Assembly: GCA_020634035.1 (NCBI GenBank)
Contig: JACKCM010000002.1
Coordinates: 310,001 to 374,000 of the forward strand
DNA length: 64,000 nt
Reading direction: 5' to 3'
From: Candidatus Obscuribacterales bacterium
GTDB lineage: Bacteria > Cyanobacteriota > Vampirovibrionia > Obscuribacterales > Obscuribacteraceae
Positions 8,568 through 17,134 of this stretch are shown here, one piece after another (within the stretch, counting starts at the first letter, position 1; each line of letters begins with the position of its first letter). Position numbers and translations under genes: made by a program. The notes beneath the pieces were generated by a model. The model searched no databases. It had not been told where the DNA came from and worked only from the letters and a program-made list of their open reading frames with translations.

Positions 8568-9953
8568 CTAATCTTTTTCTACCTGCTGTTCTAACAACGC
8601 TGCCACCACCATCTTCAAAAGACCATATTGCTTCAGCTCTTCGAAGGTGCGAGAGTCTACAATGTCATAGCGAGCACCGGCTTGCACCAGATTGTTATCG
8701 AGTGCTTCAATCACCGGTCTGCCTTCGTCCGAGGCATCTACAGCCAGAAAGGTAATCAGGATCTCTTTTGGATACTGCATGCGCTGGGTTGTTTTGATAA
8801 TTAGTTGGCGCAATACATGCGCGTTCCCCTCTCCATCTGAGAGGATGGCTATGATCAGGGGCTTGATTCTTCCTCGGTTTCTCGCCTTCCTGGCAAAATA
8901 GTCATCGAAGAGGAAGTTCAACGGTTGCGCCATATTGGTGCCACCGACCGGTGAAAGTTGATTGAATAGATTCTGAATCGCATCGGTGCGAGCTTCATTG
9001 ATGATGGCGAATTTATTGGCGAAAGGCACCAGAGTGATGCCTTCAGGAAAATAGCCCTGACCTCTTTGATAGAAGCCTAGCATCTCTTTTCGGCACCATC
9101 CCCAGCGGGTGAGTTCGACACCCTGCCGGTCTTTAGACGAGATGATGCGGTCGCCCATACTGCCGGAGCAATCCAGCATCAGCACACAATCATAAAGTCC
9201 AAGCTGTTTTTCGGCGCGACCAAGTAGCTCGGGATGATTTATTTTTCCTGGCATGGCGGGGACGGGGGTCTTATTTTCGCCAAGACCAGCCCCGGATCGT
9301 GATCTCAAACCCAGATTGAGGGCATAGCGTTTGCCTCTTCTCTCGACTGTCAACTGGATACTGCTTTTAGCTTTATTTTGAACCGCAGAGAGAATTTGGT
9401 CGTCTTTCATAAGACCGCCCAGCCAGGCGGTTGAAGGCGGATAGACACTGATGACCTTGCCCGTTAGAGCTTTTGGGTTTCTGTTGTCAGTGTCATAGCC
9501 CAGGATTTTTCTCAGAGTAAGTTTGGTGGCGGTGGATGCCATGGCTGCTTTTGCCGCTTTGTAGCGGCTGTCCTCGGCACCATAACGTTTTGCCGTGGCG
9601 GCAGCTATTTCGAAGGCTGTCAGCGCTCTGGCGTAGTCGCCTTTGTCATAGAGCTTCCGACCTGCTTCATAAGCGCTGACACTGTCCGATCTAGGAATGG
9701 CTATCAGCTCTGGATTATAGGAATCATGAACCGTACCCTGGAGCTTCAATTTAGCCAGGTCGGAGGGAGTCGCTTTGTCGATACTGGGAACAAGCGCTTG
9801 CAGTGACGGCACCGGCTTGCTCTTATTCGTCTTATTGTTGTTGCTGTTCTTTGCCATTGCGTCCGGCAAAACAGTCAAGAGAAGACCGAGGAGCAAGAGC
9901 ATCGTCAGGCGGTGAATTTTATCGGACCCGGATCTTTTTGAAGCCGGGTTCAA
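8568..9953 (-). CDS. secreted PDZ-like/von Willebrand factor A protein
   Basis: A 461-residue exported protein. A hydrophobic signal spans residues 17-34, after a long basic start that may instead begin at the ATG at 9902. Residues 90-145 form a helical TPR-like pair ('YEAGRKLYDKGDYARALTAFEIAA'). A PDZ-like segment follows ('GKVISVYPPSTAWLGGLMKDD'). From about residue 250 comes a vWA domain with a MIDAS motif 'DCSGSMGD', the Thr in 'GGTNMAQPL' and the Asp in 'LSDGEG'. Such domains bind ligands through a metal ion. The TTG start overlaps the stop of the upstream gene by four bases, so the two are coupled. Confidence 0.82.
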   Translation of the reverse strand: MNPASKRSGSDKIHRLTMLLLLGLLLTVLPDAMAKNSNNNKTNKSKPVPSLQALVPSIDKATPSDLAKLKLQGTVHDSYNPELIAIPRSDSVSAYEAGRKLYDKGDYARALTAFEIAAATAKRYGAEDSRYKAAKAAMASTATKLTLRKILGYDTDNRNPKALTGKVISVYPPSTAWLGGLMKDDQILSAVQNKAKSSIQLTVERRGKRYALNLGLRSRSGAGLGENKTPVPAMPGKINHPELLGRAEKQLGLYDCVLMLDCSGSMGDRIISSKDRQGVELTRWGWCRKEMLGFYQRGQGYFPEGITLVPFANKFAIINEARTDAIQNLFNQLSPVGGTNMAQPLNFLFDDYFARKARNRGRIKPLIIAILSDGEGNAHVLRQLIIKTTQRMQYPKEILITFLAVDASDEGRPVIEALDNNLVQAGARYDIVDSRTFEELKQYGLLKMVVAALLEQQVEKD

Positions 9954-11026
9954 GGTGCGTTTGTAGTTGGAGCTGGCGCGGGAGCCGTAGTCGTGGTCGG
10001 AGCGCTGGTTGGAACCGAAGAGAAATCAGGCTGCTTGCCCGGATTCATCATCATAAATCCAAATACGCAAAGAACCACCAGTACTAGAACGACGGCGATC
10101 ATAGTGTATCCGGAAGAGGTGTCCACCGAGGAGAACTCTTTGGAACGAGCATAGTCGGAGCCTGATTGATTAGAGGCGCCGGTACCGCCGGCGAACATAT
10201 CCGAAGCCATTGCTCCTGGTTGAGGCGTGCTCATGGGGGTCGGTCTCACCGCTCCCGGACCTTGACCAGCTCCTGCTCCTGGACCGGCTCCCAAGCCGGC
10301 TGGAGCACCTGTACCTCCACCGTCGACACTCTTGGGAGTGGGGATGGCATCAAGTTGTGATTTCCAGTCATCTTCAGCCGCTACCTGGGGTTGAGGTGCC
10401 GGTGCAGCCTGCGGCGCCATCGGTGCGGCCTGGGGCTGAGGAGGCGGAGGTGCCGGTGTCGGTGCAGCCTGCGGCGCCATTGGCGCTGCCTGGGGCTGAG
10501 GAGCCGGTGCAGCAGGCTGACCCCCTGGAGTAGGAATAGCATCGAGCTGGCTTTTCAGATCGCCCAAGCCGGGCGCTGCTGGTGCAGCCTGGGGCTGCGG
10601 TGGGGGAGGCGGTGCTGGTGGTGCCGGTGCTGGCGCTGCCGGAGCGGGAGCTGGAGAACCTCCCGGAGTGGGGATGGCGTCGAGCTGGCTTTTGAAATCC
10701 TGCTCCGCACCGCCGCCTTGAACCTGGTCGTAGCCCTTGGGTGCGCCCCAGGGCGAGGCGCCGCCATCGGCGGGTCTGGCGTTCATCTGGGATTTCACCC
10801 CGGACAGTTCCTGGGATGCGGGGGGAATGGTCTGCTCGTCCGAGCTGGGAGCTGGAGCCTGGGAGCCTCCGGGGGTAGGGATGGCATCAAGCTGGTTTTT
10901 CAGGCTACTGCCCAGACCTGTCGGACTGGCGCTTTGACCATGACCCGGACAGGAGTCGCCCAGTCCCGGCGATTCAAGGTTGACCAGTTTCCCACAAATC
11001 TGGCAGACGGTTCCGTGTGCGTTCAT
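9950..11026 (-). CDS. zinc-ribbon, Pro/Ala-rich repeat protein with one membrane segment
   Basis: A 358-residue protein of unusual layout. The first 32 residues hold C-x2-C and C-x2-H pairs ('CQICGK' and 'DSCPGHG'), fitting a small zinc-binding module. Residues 33-270 are low-complexity Pro/Ala/Gln sequence carrying four copies of 'K(S/N)QLDAIPTP' and a fifth degenerate copy. Near residue 305 comes one membrane segment ('MIAVVLVLVVLCVFGFMMM'), then a Pro/Thr-rich tail. It has no signal peptide, so the repeats probably face the cytoplasm. It is translationally coupled to the vWA gene. I do not recognise a family for the whole protein. Confidence 0.78.
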   Translation of the reverse strand: MNAHGTVCQICGKLVNLESPGLGDSCPGHGQSASPTGLGSSLKNQLDAIPTPGGSQAPAPSSDEQTIPPASQELSGVKSQMNARPADGGASPWGAPKGYDQVQGGGAEQDFKSQLDAIPTPGGSPAPAPAAPAPAPPAPPPPPQPQAAPAAPGLGDLKSQLDAIPTPGGQPAAPAPQPQAAPMAPQAAPTPAPPPPQPQAAPMAPQAAPAPQPQVAAEDDWKSQLDAIPTPKSVDGGGTGAPAGLGAGPGAGAGQGPGAVRPTPMSTPQPGAMASDMFAGGTGASNQSGSDYARSKEFSSVDTSSGYTMIAVVLVLVVLCVFGFMMMNPGKQPDFSSVPTSAPTTTTAPAPAPTTNAP

Positions 11027-11172
11027 AGTTGATATCTCTGATAATCGACCTTACTAATATAGAAGGCTCGCCCTTCCGTGACAATCATTTACCCGGTGGC
11101 GCAAAAAAAATACCTTTTTGTAGATTATTGCGATTACACCGGTTCTGTCAGCGATTTTATGGACTGGAAAGC

Positions 11173-11385
11173 TTACTTCGCCGCATAGCTGAACAGCATG
11201 AGCAAACGACCGGAGTGCGGACCGTCGTTTAGCGGGGTGATGCTGATCATCTGATACGAAAATTTCATGTGTTCGATGATCACATCGGCAACGTCATCTG
11301 CTGGAGCAATTGCCTGAACTACTGGTAGTGGCTTGCCGAATTTCTCTCCAGTTTTCAAATCGACAATATCTGTCAGCTTTGCCAT
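11173..11385 (-). CDS. small protein of unknown function
   Basis: A 70-residue protein starting 'MAKLTDIVDLKTGEKFG' and ending in a hydrophobic 'LLMLFSYAAK'. GGAG lies about 10 bases before the ATG. The composition looks protein-like and no larger frame competes. I recognise no family. It stands alone between the repeat protein and the 11386-11882 gap. Downstream on its strand is an A-run/T-run near 11107-11120 that could act as a weak terminator. Confidence 0.55.
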   Translation of the reverse strand: MAKLTDIVDLKTGEKFGKPLPVVQAIAPADDVADVIIEHMKFSYQMISITPLNDGPHSGRLLMLFSYAAK

Positions 11386-11882
11386 TCTTGACTTCTCCGT
11401 GCCATCCGGTGATAACCTTTTTATAGTACCCGCTGGAGGCTAAATAAGTACTCGTACAAAGATTGGATTTGCAATTCTCTTAACTTAGATTCGAAAAGGC
11501 TGATATCACCGCCTTGTCAATATTAACGGGCTTTCTGATTCAGATACGGGTAACACTATCGGGGGATTTTTCAATGCAGATATCCGGCTCCGGGCAGTCA
11601 TCGAACTGCCGGTGGTGGCAGCCCGGTTTTCTGGCTTCTGGTCGACACCCGGCGCATTTATCGGGAACCTCGAACATTTATTGTCGTCCCGGAATTTGTG
11701 TGGCGATTCTCTGAAAGGCTCCGCAGTCGACCGACGGATATATGTCAAGCAGATCGCCATTTTGATTAACCTGAAATCTTCTGTTAGCATGATGAACAGA
11801 GAGGTATGATCATTTTAGGTACGACGAGCCTGATAGCTTTCCTTTTGTTCTCAGGATTTCGAGGAGAAATAGACGAAAGACA
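11386..11882. other. 500-bp gap with a possible gene relic
   Basis: No convincing gene. The + frame is open from 11504 to 11809 (about 100 codons) and reads fairly protein-like ('IGGFFNADIRLRAVIELP'), but it has no ATG or ribosome site near its beginning. The opposite strand is also open for 94 codons over the same stretch. I read it as a decayed gene or noncoding DNA. The 60 bases before 11883 probably hold the promoter and leader of the next gene. Confidence 0.35.
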
Positions 11883-13028
11883 ATGATTATCAATAGACTT
11901 GGCAAAAATCACAGTTTTCTAGCTTCGTTAATAGCATTCAGTTTACTTTCCAGCGCCGGCGCCTTCACCGGTGTGCTGGCTGCTGCTTCTACCGCGGCAC
12001 CCGATGCGGCAGAAGCTACAGACCCGGCAGAGAGCCCTAAAGAAGTTCCGAAAGAGGCTGAAAAAGCCGGCGGTGAAGAGGAAGGTGCAGAGTCCACTGA
12101 GGCTGCCGAAGCATCTGAAGATACGCCGAAATTGCCCTCTAAGCAGGAGCGCTGTGAGCAGTGGGGTGATGCCAACGTAGCTGTAAGAGCAGGCGGAGCA
12201 GCCGAAGCGCTTAAAGAAGGCAACTACGATGCCGCAATTAACAACTTCAGAGCCTTAGTCGGTCTTGATCCTAAGAATCCGGAGTTTCACATAGGCTTGT
12301 ATCATTCAGCTGCCAAAGCGGGCAACTGGGGTCAGGCTTATCTGGGACTTGAAGAGTTGTTCGAGTTGAAGTCTGATTACAAGAAACAATTTGCCAAGCA
12401 ATTCGCCGAAGTGCTTCGTGAAAATGGTGATGATGCAGAAGCTAAAGAGTACGACAAGATGGTCACCAAAACCTCTGGAGACGCCACTGCTTACATAGAT
12501 AAGATGATGGCGGATTTTATCGAAAAGAGTCTTTTCGAGAAAGAGAAAGCCAAGCTCAAAGAGGCTTATAAGCCGCCGGAAAGAGACACTGTATCTGAGG
12601 ATGCGGTTCATATTCACAAGTCCAAGTACGGACTGACCTACGAAAACATGTTCGCGCGCTCCGAAAGTATCGTCATAGCAGAGTATAAGAAGTTCGAAAG
12701 TGACGGAACCATATCTTTCTTCCATCCGCCTAAAGCTATTTATCGCATTCAAGACTATCTCAAAGGACCGCCGCTCAACCCTTACCTGCCGGTGCGCTAT
12801 GAATTTTGCAACAAGATAGGCGAAGAGAAACCGGATGGCTGGAAATTCGACAAAACTTTGATGCCGAAGCCTGGCTCAAAGTGGATCATTTTTATCTATA
12901 ACGGTGTTCCGATTGATGGGATGTTCGAAACTTATCATGGTGCTTTTGGTCGGCAGGAGTTCTCGGAAGAGAACTATGACAAGATCATGAGAATCATCGA
13001 ACTACACAAGGGTCAGACCGGTCGTTAG
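11883..13028 (+). CDS. secreted TPR-like protein of unknown function
   Basis: A 381-residue exported protein. The signal peptide ends near residue 36. An Ala/Glu/Pro-rich acidic linker (37-85) follows, then about two TPR-like helical pairs ('ALKEGNYDAAINNFRALVGLDPKNP'). After a charged helical stretch comes a C-terminal domain (about 255-375) with 'SIVIAEYKKFESDGTISFF' and 'PGSKWIIFIYNG', which looks like a beta-rich binding domain that I cannot name. A ribosome site (GAGGAGAAA) lies upstream. It overlaps the convergent gene by four bases at its end. Extracytoplasmic location is well supported; function is not. Confidence 0.75.
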   Translation: MIINRLGKNHSFLASLIAFSLLSSAGAFTGVLAAASTAAPDAAEATDPAESPKEVPKEAEKAGGEEEGAESTEAAEASEDTPKLPSKQERCEQWGDANVAVRAGGAAEALKEGNYDAAINNFRALVGLDPKNPEFHIGLYHSAAKAGNWGQAYLGLEELFELKSDYKKQFAKQFAEVLRENGDDAEAKEYDKMVTKTSGDATAYIDKMMADFIEKSLFEKEKAKLKEAYKPPERDTVSEDAVHIHKSKYGLTYENMFARSESIVIAEYKKFESDGTISFFHPPKAIYRIQDYLKGPPLNPYLPVRYEFCNKIGEEKPDGWKFDKTLMPKPGSKWIIFIYNGVPIDGMFETYHGAFGRQEFSEENYDKIMRIIELHKGQTGR

Positions 13029-13753
13029 AGACCCAAAGAGGGGTCGAGCAAGCTCTTGACCTTGTCGTAGGGAATCAGAACCCCATGGGCACCAGCCACA
13101 TAGGGACCAACCTTGTATTCATCGAATATGATACCAATCCCTCTGGTGTCTAGATAGAAGTGTTCGAAGTTTTTGGCTTTCGGTCCGGCGCCCTCTTCGA
13201 TCCAGTGGCTGTCGCTTAATCCATCCTGGGTCTTTAGCTGTTCTATAGCCAATCGTGAGATTATCGGCAAGAAATCGTCGCCATTATTGAGGATGCTTCT
13301 CAGGCTGAGAAACCGACTCTTTTCTTTGTCATAAGTCAGGCACTCGCTCCAGTGAATAGGATGAGCGGCACCTGCTCCGTAGGACTCTATTTGAAAAACT
13401 ATTGATACCAGACGAGGAGAAGCCGGATAAACCGTGAAGCTCATCTCCATGTAAGAGTTCTGTTTGTCTCGATATTCTCTTGAGGCAAAACCGTTTTTCG
13501 ATTCGGTGACGCGCTCGGTGACAAGCTGTTTGATGCGGGTATTGAGCTCTTTGGGATCAAAGCCCTGGCCTTCTTTGAAGACCGGAATCTTGCAGTTTAT
13601 CTCGTAGGGCGGTTCATTCTCTTTGAGTTTAAGTTCCTGGGTCTCGTAAGATGAGGGCTTCTTCTCCTGGGCAAGGGCTTCTGCCGTGCATGAGAATAGC
13701 GAGAATAGCAGCAAGAAAGAGACTATGAGTGTTGGAATATTTTTATGGCGCAT
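13025..13753 (-). CDS. secreted DUF3298/RsiV-C-like protein
   Basis: A 242-residue exported protein with a signal peptide ending near residue 28. Residues 90-240 fit the DUF3298 fold found in the extracellular part of the lysozyme-sensing anti-sigma factor RsiV: 'IESYGAGAAHPIHWSECLTYD', 'FLSLRSILNNG', and the closing 'FDEYKVGPYVAGAHGVLIPYD'. It lacks an anti-sigma segment and a membrane anchor, so it is probably a free secreted protein rather than a sigma regulator. The ligand is unknown. It converges with the previous gene, with a four-base overlap. Confidence 0.78.
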   Translation of the reverse strand: MRHKNIPTLIVSFLLLFSLFSCTAEALAQEKKPSSYETQELKLKENEPPYEINCKIPVFKEGQGFDPKELNTRIKQLVTERVTESKNGFASREYRDKQNSYMEMSFTVYPASPRLVSIVFQIESYGAGAAHPIHWSECLTYDKEKSRFLSLRSILNNGDDFLPIISRLAIEQLKTQDGLSDSHWIEEGAGPKAKNFEHFYLDTRGIGIIFDEYKVGPYVAGAHGVLIPYDKVKSLLDPSLGL

Positions 13754-13777
13754 AACTCTATGGTTCTATATATGGTG

Positions 13778-13811
13778 CAAGGGCCCATCCTCCTTGAAGG
13801 ACGAGCCCTTG
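13778..13811 (-). terminator. GC-rich hairpin, possible terminator
   Basis: CAAGGGC (13778-13784) pairs perfectly with GCCCTTG (13805-13811), with an inner TCCT/AGGA pairing. It lies after the 13883-14203 gene, but no T-run follows, so termination would be weak or factor-assisted. Confidence 0.4.
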
Positions 13812-13882
13812 TTCAGTGTGCTTCTTAAGAAGTCGAGGATAGAAGCTCTGTTACGCTTCTGATTTCATCAACTTCAGTCTAA

Positions 13883-14203
13883 CTAATCTATAAGGGCTGC
13901 TTCCTCTTCTTCTTCTTCTTCTTCTTCTTCTTCCTCTTCGAGTTCATCGGTGATTCGCTCGAGTTCTTCTTCGAAGATATCGCTGGGATCTATCTCTTCT
14001 TGGATTTCGGTGAGCGGGTCTTCTACACCGAGTTTTTCCAGGGCCGGCACCATGGTCCTGGTGATTATTTCATCTAAGAGCTCTTCGATGATTTCAGGAT
14101 CGGCTTTGGCGGAATGGGTTGTCAGCACGCTCATGTCCTCTTCGAGGGTTTTGAGTTGCTGTAGGGCGTAAAGGAGGTACTTCTCTACGGATACTTCGGT
14201 CAT
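13883..14203 (-). CDS. acidic helical protein with poly-Glu tail
   Basis: A 106-residue, very acidic, helical protein. Residues 1-60 ('VEKYLLYALQQLKTLEEDM' and 'ELLDEIITRTMVPALEKLGV') look like two amphipathic helices. The end is a run of 13 Glu followed by AALID. No signal peptide. It is transcribed divergently from the DUF4388 regulator at 14382. I recognise no family; an adaptor or chaperone-like role is only a guess. The Glu run comes from a simple-sequence repeat that could vary in length. Confidence 0.7.
   Translation of the reverse strand: MTEVSVEKYLLYALQQLKTLEEDMSVLTTHSAKADPEIIEELLDEIITRTMVPALEKLGVEDPLTEIQEEIDPSDIFEEELERITDELEEEEEEEEEEEEEAALID
13906..13932. repeat. (CTT)9 microsatellite
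   Basis: Nine perfect CTT triplets, read as GAA (Glu) on the minus strand, inside the poly-Glu tail of the 13883-14203 gene. It keeps frame when it gains or loses units. Confidence 0.9.
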
Positions 14204-14381
14204 TTAGTCTGTCTCCAGGGTCGGAAAAATATCCTTCAATTTTGCCAGGAAACAAAGGCAATTTGTAGTTCTTAGAAAATCTATAAAGATGAAATTCGTC
14301 GAAGATCACTATTCCGGGGGTTTGTTTTATGGATTCTTCGTACATATGAATAGAGGAGTCCTTTTTCCTGTTTAAAATCGC

Positions 14382-16454
14382 ATGTTCAGCAATAAAGAAG
14401 TCATACCTGTCCAGGACTACAGGATCGATATTTATCCATCCTTGAAAGAGCTTGTCGCCTATACGGAGAAAGCTCAGCAAGTGCGTGGGATGAAACATGT
14501 CTATATCTGGGAAGACAAAGAGCTGCACAAGCTTTTCAAGCTTGGCATGCTTGCCAGGCAGGGCATACCCGAGATGGAATGGTGGTTGCACGAAGAGTCG
14601 GTGGTGGGCAACCGCATGGTCTTTTTCTATAAGACCAAGGATATGCATTTAATATTCGCCCAGATGTGCGAAGCCGTGGGTGCTCCGGCCAGTCTTCATG
14701 AAGAAGAGATTGAAGCCCATCGAGAGTATAAAAAGAACTATGAGAAAGAGAAAGATAATAAGGGTTCGCTCGGGGATCGCCTGGTCAAAAAGAAGCCGCG
14801 TGAGATAACCGCTGGAGCCTTTGAGGGTGACAGCTCGGGTTTTGGCACCGGCGAATCAGCGATTCCAGCAGGAGCTATGGGTGGATTCGGCAGCTCTGCA
14901 GGAACAGGTGAGATCGATTTGTCGGCATCCGTATCTGACGCGGGTCCGAGAGGTCCAGAGGATTTCGCCGCCAATACTATGTCTCGGCTCATGGGCGGAG
15001 ATCTTAAAGTCAGACCGATAGGAGCTATTATCAATACCGCTGCCCAGTCCGATGTGACAGGTCATTTGAGAGTCTCTAGTCCTACTGAAACCGTTGTGGT
15101 TCAGTTCGGTCTGGGCCGACCTGTGCATGCCTATTCAGATACGGGCAAAGAGGGGCTGGATGTTCTTCTTGAACTGTTCGCCTGCCGTCAGGGTCAGGCT
15201 ACCTTTGAAGAGGGGTTGCAGCCTGAGGCGGCAACTATTCAAGAATCGTGTCAGGAGATTATTCAACAGGGGGAAGCACTTCTGGCGAACTATTCGTTTC
15301 TTGAAATGAATAACATCAACGAGATCTCGGTTCTTCAGAAACCACCTATGCAGTTGAACGAAGATAAGATGCTTGAGCGGCTTCAGGACGGAGCCCTGCT
15401 TGGCATAAAAGTGCAGCAGTATTTCATAGAGAATATAGACGGATTTCAAACCATTGCCCAGATTGCCGGTAAGGCGAATTTGCCAAAATCCCGCTGGGTT
15501 GGAATTGTCGGTAATTTATTAAAGCTAGGACTGGTCCATACACCAGAAGGACAGTCGCTTAATTCGATTTCTAAGAAGCAGAGGGATAATCCCATGCAGC
15601 TTCCCGGCAAGGATGCTGCCAAAGCATTTCAAGAAGCGGTCGCCCAGACCGGCGGTCAGAGTGCATCTTCAGATTCCGGGGGCGTTGCCGAAGGCTTTGG
15701 TGGTGGAGCCTCGAAGAAGAGCATCTCGGCTCCATTGCCGCCCAGCTTCCTTTTCAACAAAGGGGCAGCAGCTCCAACCGAGCCCACAGCCTGGCCTGCT
15801 GCGACAGGGGGTGAGGGCGATGGCGGCCAGGTGGCATTCGGCGCCGAGTCGCCCCAATCCACAAATTTAAGCGAACATTCAAACATTCAATCAAGCCTAC
15901 AATCAAGCCCCTATCTGGGTGTGCCGGAAATAGAAGTTCCGATTGAACAGAGCCAGGCGGATGCCGGTCGTGCTTTGCTGCTCAACAGTCATACAGGGAT
16001 CTTCAGCTTCGAAGGCTTCCAGTTCTTGTTGAATAACGAGTTCGCCCGGGCTTTTCGCTTCGGTACGGATTTTACCCTGGTAGTGTTTTGTGTAAAAGTC
16101 ACCGGTGACGGTGCAGAATCCGTCGGTCCGGATACGGTGATTCGTATCTCCGGCGCGGTGAAAGAGATAATTCGAGAAGTTGATCACCTCGGTCATTTCG
16201 GTGAGAGAGCTTTTGGCTTATTGCTTCCAGGAGTCAATTCCGACCAGGCAGTATCGCTCTGTCAGCGTATCAACGGAGACCTACCTACGAAAATGCCTGA
16301 GCTGGCCAATCTGGCACCGTCCCTCCATTTTGGACTGGCTACGGTGCCATCCGATGCCCAGCAACTGCCACTACTCGTATCTGTAACCCAGCAAGCTATG
16401 TTCAAAGCGGTGGAGAGCGGAAGTCTGTTTGTTCAAGCTTCTCGGCCTGGTTAA
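14382..16454 (+). CDS. DUF4388 regulator with winged-helix-like and degenerate GGDEF domains
   Basis: A 690-residue cytoplasmic protein. After a charged N-terminal domain (1-130) and a Gly-rich linker comes a DUF4388/PATAN-like domain (about 205-310; 'TGHLRVSSPTETVVVQFGLG'). A helical winged-helix-like segment follows ('DGFQTIAQIAGKANLPKSRW'), then a long Pro/Ser/Gly linker. The last 155 residues resemble a diguanylate-cyclase fold, but the GGDEF site reads 'GHFGERAFGLLLPG', with the second Gly, Asp and Glu pattern lost, so it should not make c-di-GMP. It may sense or scaffold. The same DUF4388 plus helix layout recurs in the gene at 47613. Confidence 0.8.
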   Translation: MFSNKEVIPVQDYRIDIYPSLKELVAYTEKAQQVRGMKHVYIWEDKELHKLFKLGMLARQGIPEMEWWLHEESVVGNRMVFFYKTKDMHLIFAQMCEAVGAPASLHEEEIEAHREYKKNYEKEKDNKGSLGDRLVKKKPREITAGAFEGDSSGFGTGESAIPAGAMGGFGSSAGTGEIDLSASVSDAGPRGPEDFAANTMSRLMGGDLKVRPIGAIINTAAQSDVTGHLRVSSPTETVVVQFGLGRPVHAYSDTGKEGLDVLLELFACRQGQATFEEGLQPEAATIQESCQEIIQQGEALLANYSFLEMNNINEISVLQKPPMQLNEDKMLERLQDGALLGIKVQQYFIENIDGFQTIAQIAGKANLPKSRWVGIVGNLLKLGLVHTPEGQSLNSISKKQRDNPMQLPGKDAAKAFQEAVAQTGGQSASSDSGGVAEGFGGGASKKSISAPLPPSFLFNKGAAAPTEPTAWPAATGGEGDGGQVAFGAESPQSTNLSEHSNIQSSLQSSPYLGVPEIEVPIEQSQADAGRALLLNSHTGIFSFEGFQFLLNNEFARAFRFGTDFTLVVFCVKVTGDGAESVGPDTVIRISGAVKEIIREVDHLGHFGERAFGLLLPGVNSDQAVSLCQRINGDLPTKMPELANLAPSLHFGLATVPSDAQQLPLLVSVTQQAMFKAVESGSLFVQASRPG

Positions 16455-16996
16455 GCCTCAATTTTGTCCAGGTCTTCGGCTTCAGATGAGTCAGAATGAT
16501 TTGGCTCGGCGGCGGCGCCTGATTTGCCTCCGTTTTTATGCATGACCATTCCGATAACTCCGAAGATAGTGCCAAAAACCAGCGCTGCCAAGGCATAGAT
16601 TATGCTGGCTCCGCTAAAGGGTTCCCATCGATCTATAAGATAGGACTCGATCGGATTTTCTGCGTTATAGTGCACCATGACTGTGTATCGTCCGTTTTTC
16701 TCGCCCCGGAAAAACTCGTGTTCTCCCTGGGTGAAGCGATTCGGTGCGACGGTGCTTCCTTTATAGGTGAGATCGCCTACTTTGTATTCATATAGAACTG
16801 ATTGGTCGACTCCGCCCTGCTTATTCGTTTTGATTACCTGGGTGAGCAATTGACCTTCTTGAATGGGCCATTTTTGAACTGCCTGGACTTTCTGGTAGTC
16901 GAGTATGATGCCAAGGGAGAAACCGGCACCTACTGTAAGAAAAACTACGGCGATAAAAAAGAACCAGTTCTTCAACCTGCGTTTGTCTTCGTCCAT
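16451..16996 (-). CDS. DUF3592-type membrane protein
   Basis: A 181-residue protein with two membrane segments, near residues 10-30 ('FFFIAVVFLTVGAGFSLGIIL') and 135-155 ('IIYALAALVFGTIFGVIGMVM'). Between them lies a roughly 100-residue extracytoplasmic beta domain with 'VLYEYKVGDLTYKGSTVAPNRF' and 'VMVHYNAENPIESYL', the pattern of DUF3592. The frame extends to 17062, but MDEDKRR at 16996 is a better start. The acidic C-terminal tail is cytoplasmic. The last four bases overlap the convergent regulator gene. Function unknown. Confidence 0.78.
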   Translation of the reverse strand: MDEDKRRLKNWFFFIAVVFLTVGAGFSLGIILDYQKVQAVQKWPIQEGQLLTQVIKTNKQGGVDQSVLYEYKVGDLTYKGSTVAPNRFTQGEHEFFRGEKNGRYTVMVHYNAENPIESYLIDRWEPFSGASIIYALAALVFGTIFGVIGMVMHKNGGKSGAAAEPNHSDSSEAEDLDKIEA

Positions 16997-17134
16997 CGAC
17001 CTATACTCGTGCCCGCTCTGGAAACCAGCCCATTCTAGCCCAAGAACCCTCCTGCCGGGCAAGCCTTACGATATTTGAAACAAATTGGTTTATGATGATT
17101 CAGATGAATTTGAAGGAACTGGAGATTGATTTAA

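Noticed and set aside
13025..13753. An RsiV-type anti-sigma factor
   Set aside because: It has the DUF3298-like part, but no cytoplasmic anti-sigma segment, no membrane anchor and no sigma gene next to it.
14094..14648. A 184-codon minus-strand frame
   Set aside because: It overlaps both the acidic protein gene and the start of the DUF4388 regulator, with no domain or ribosome site.
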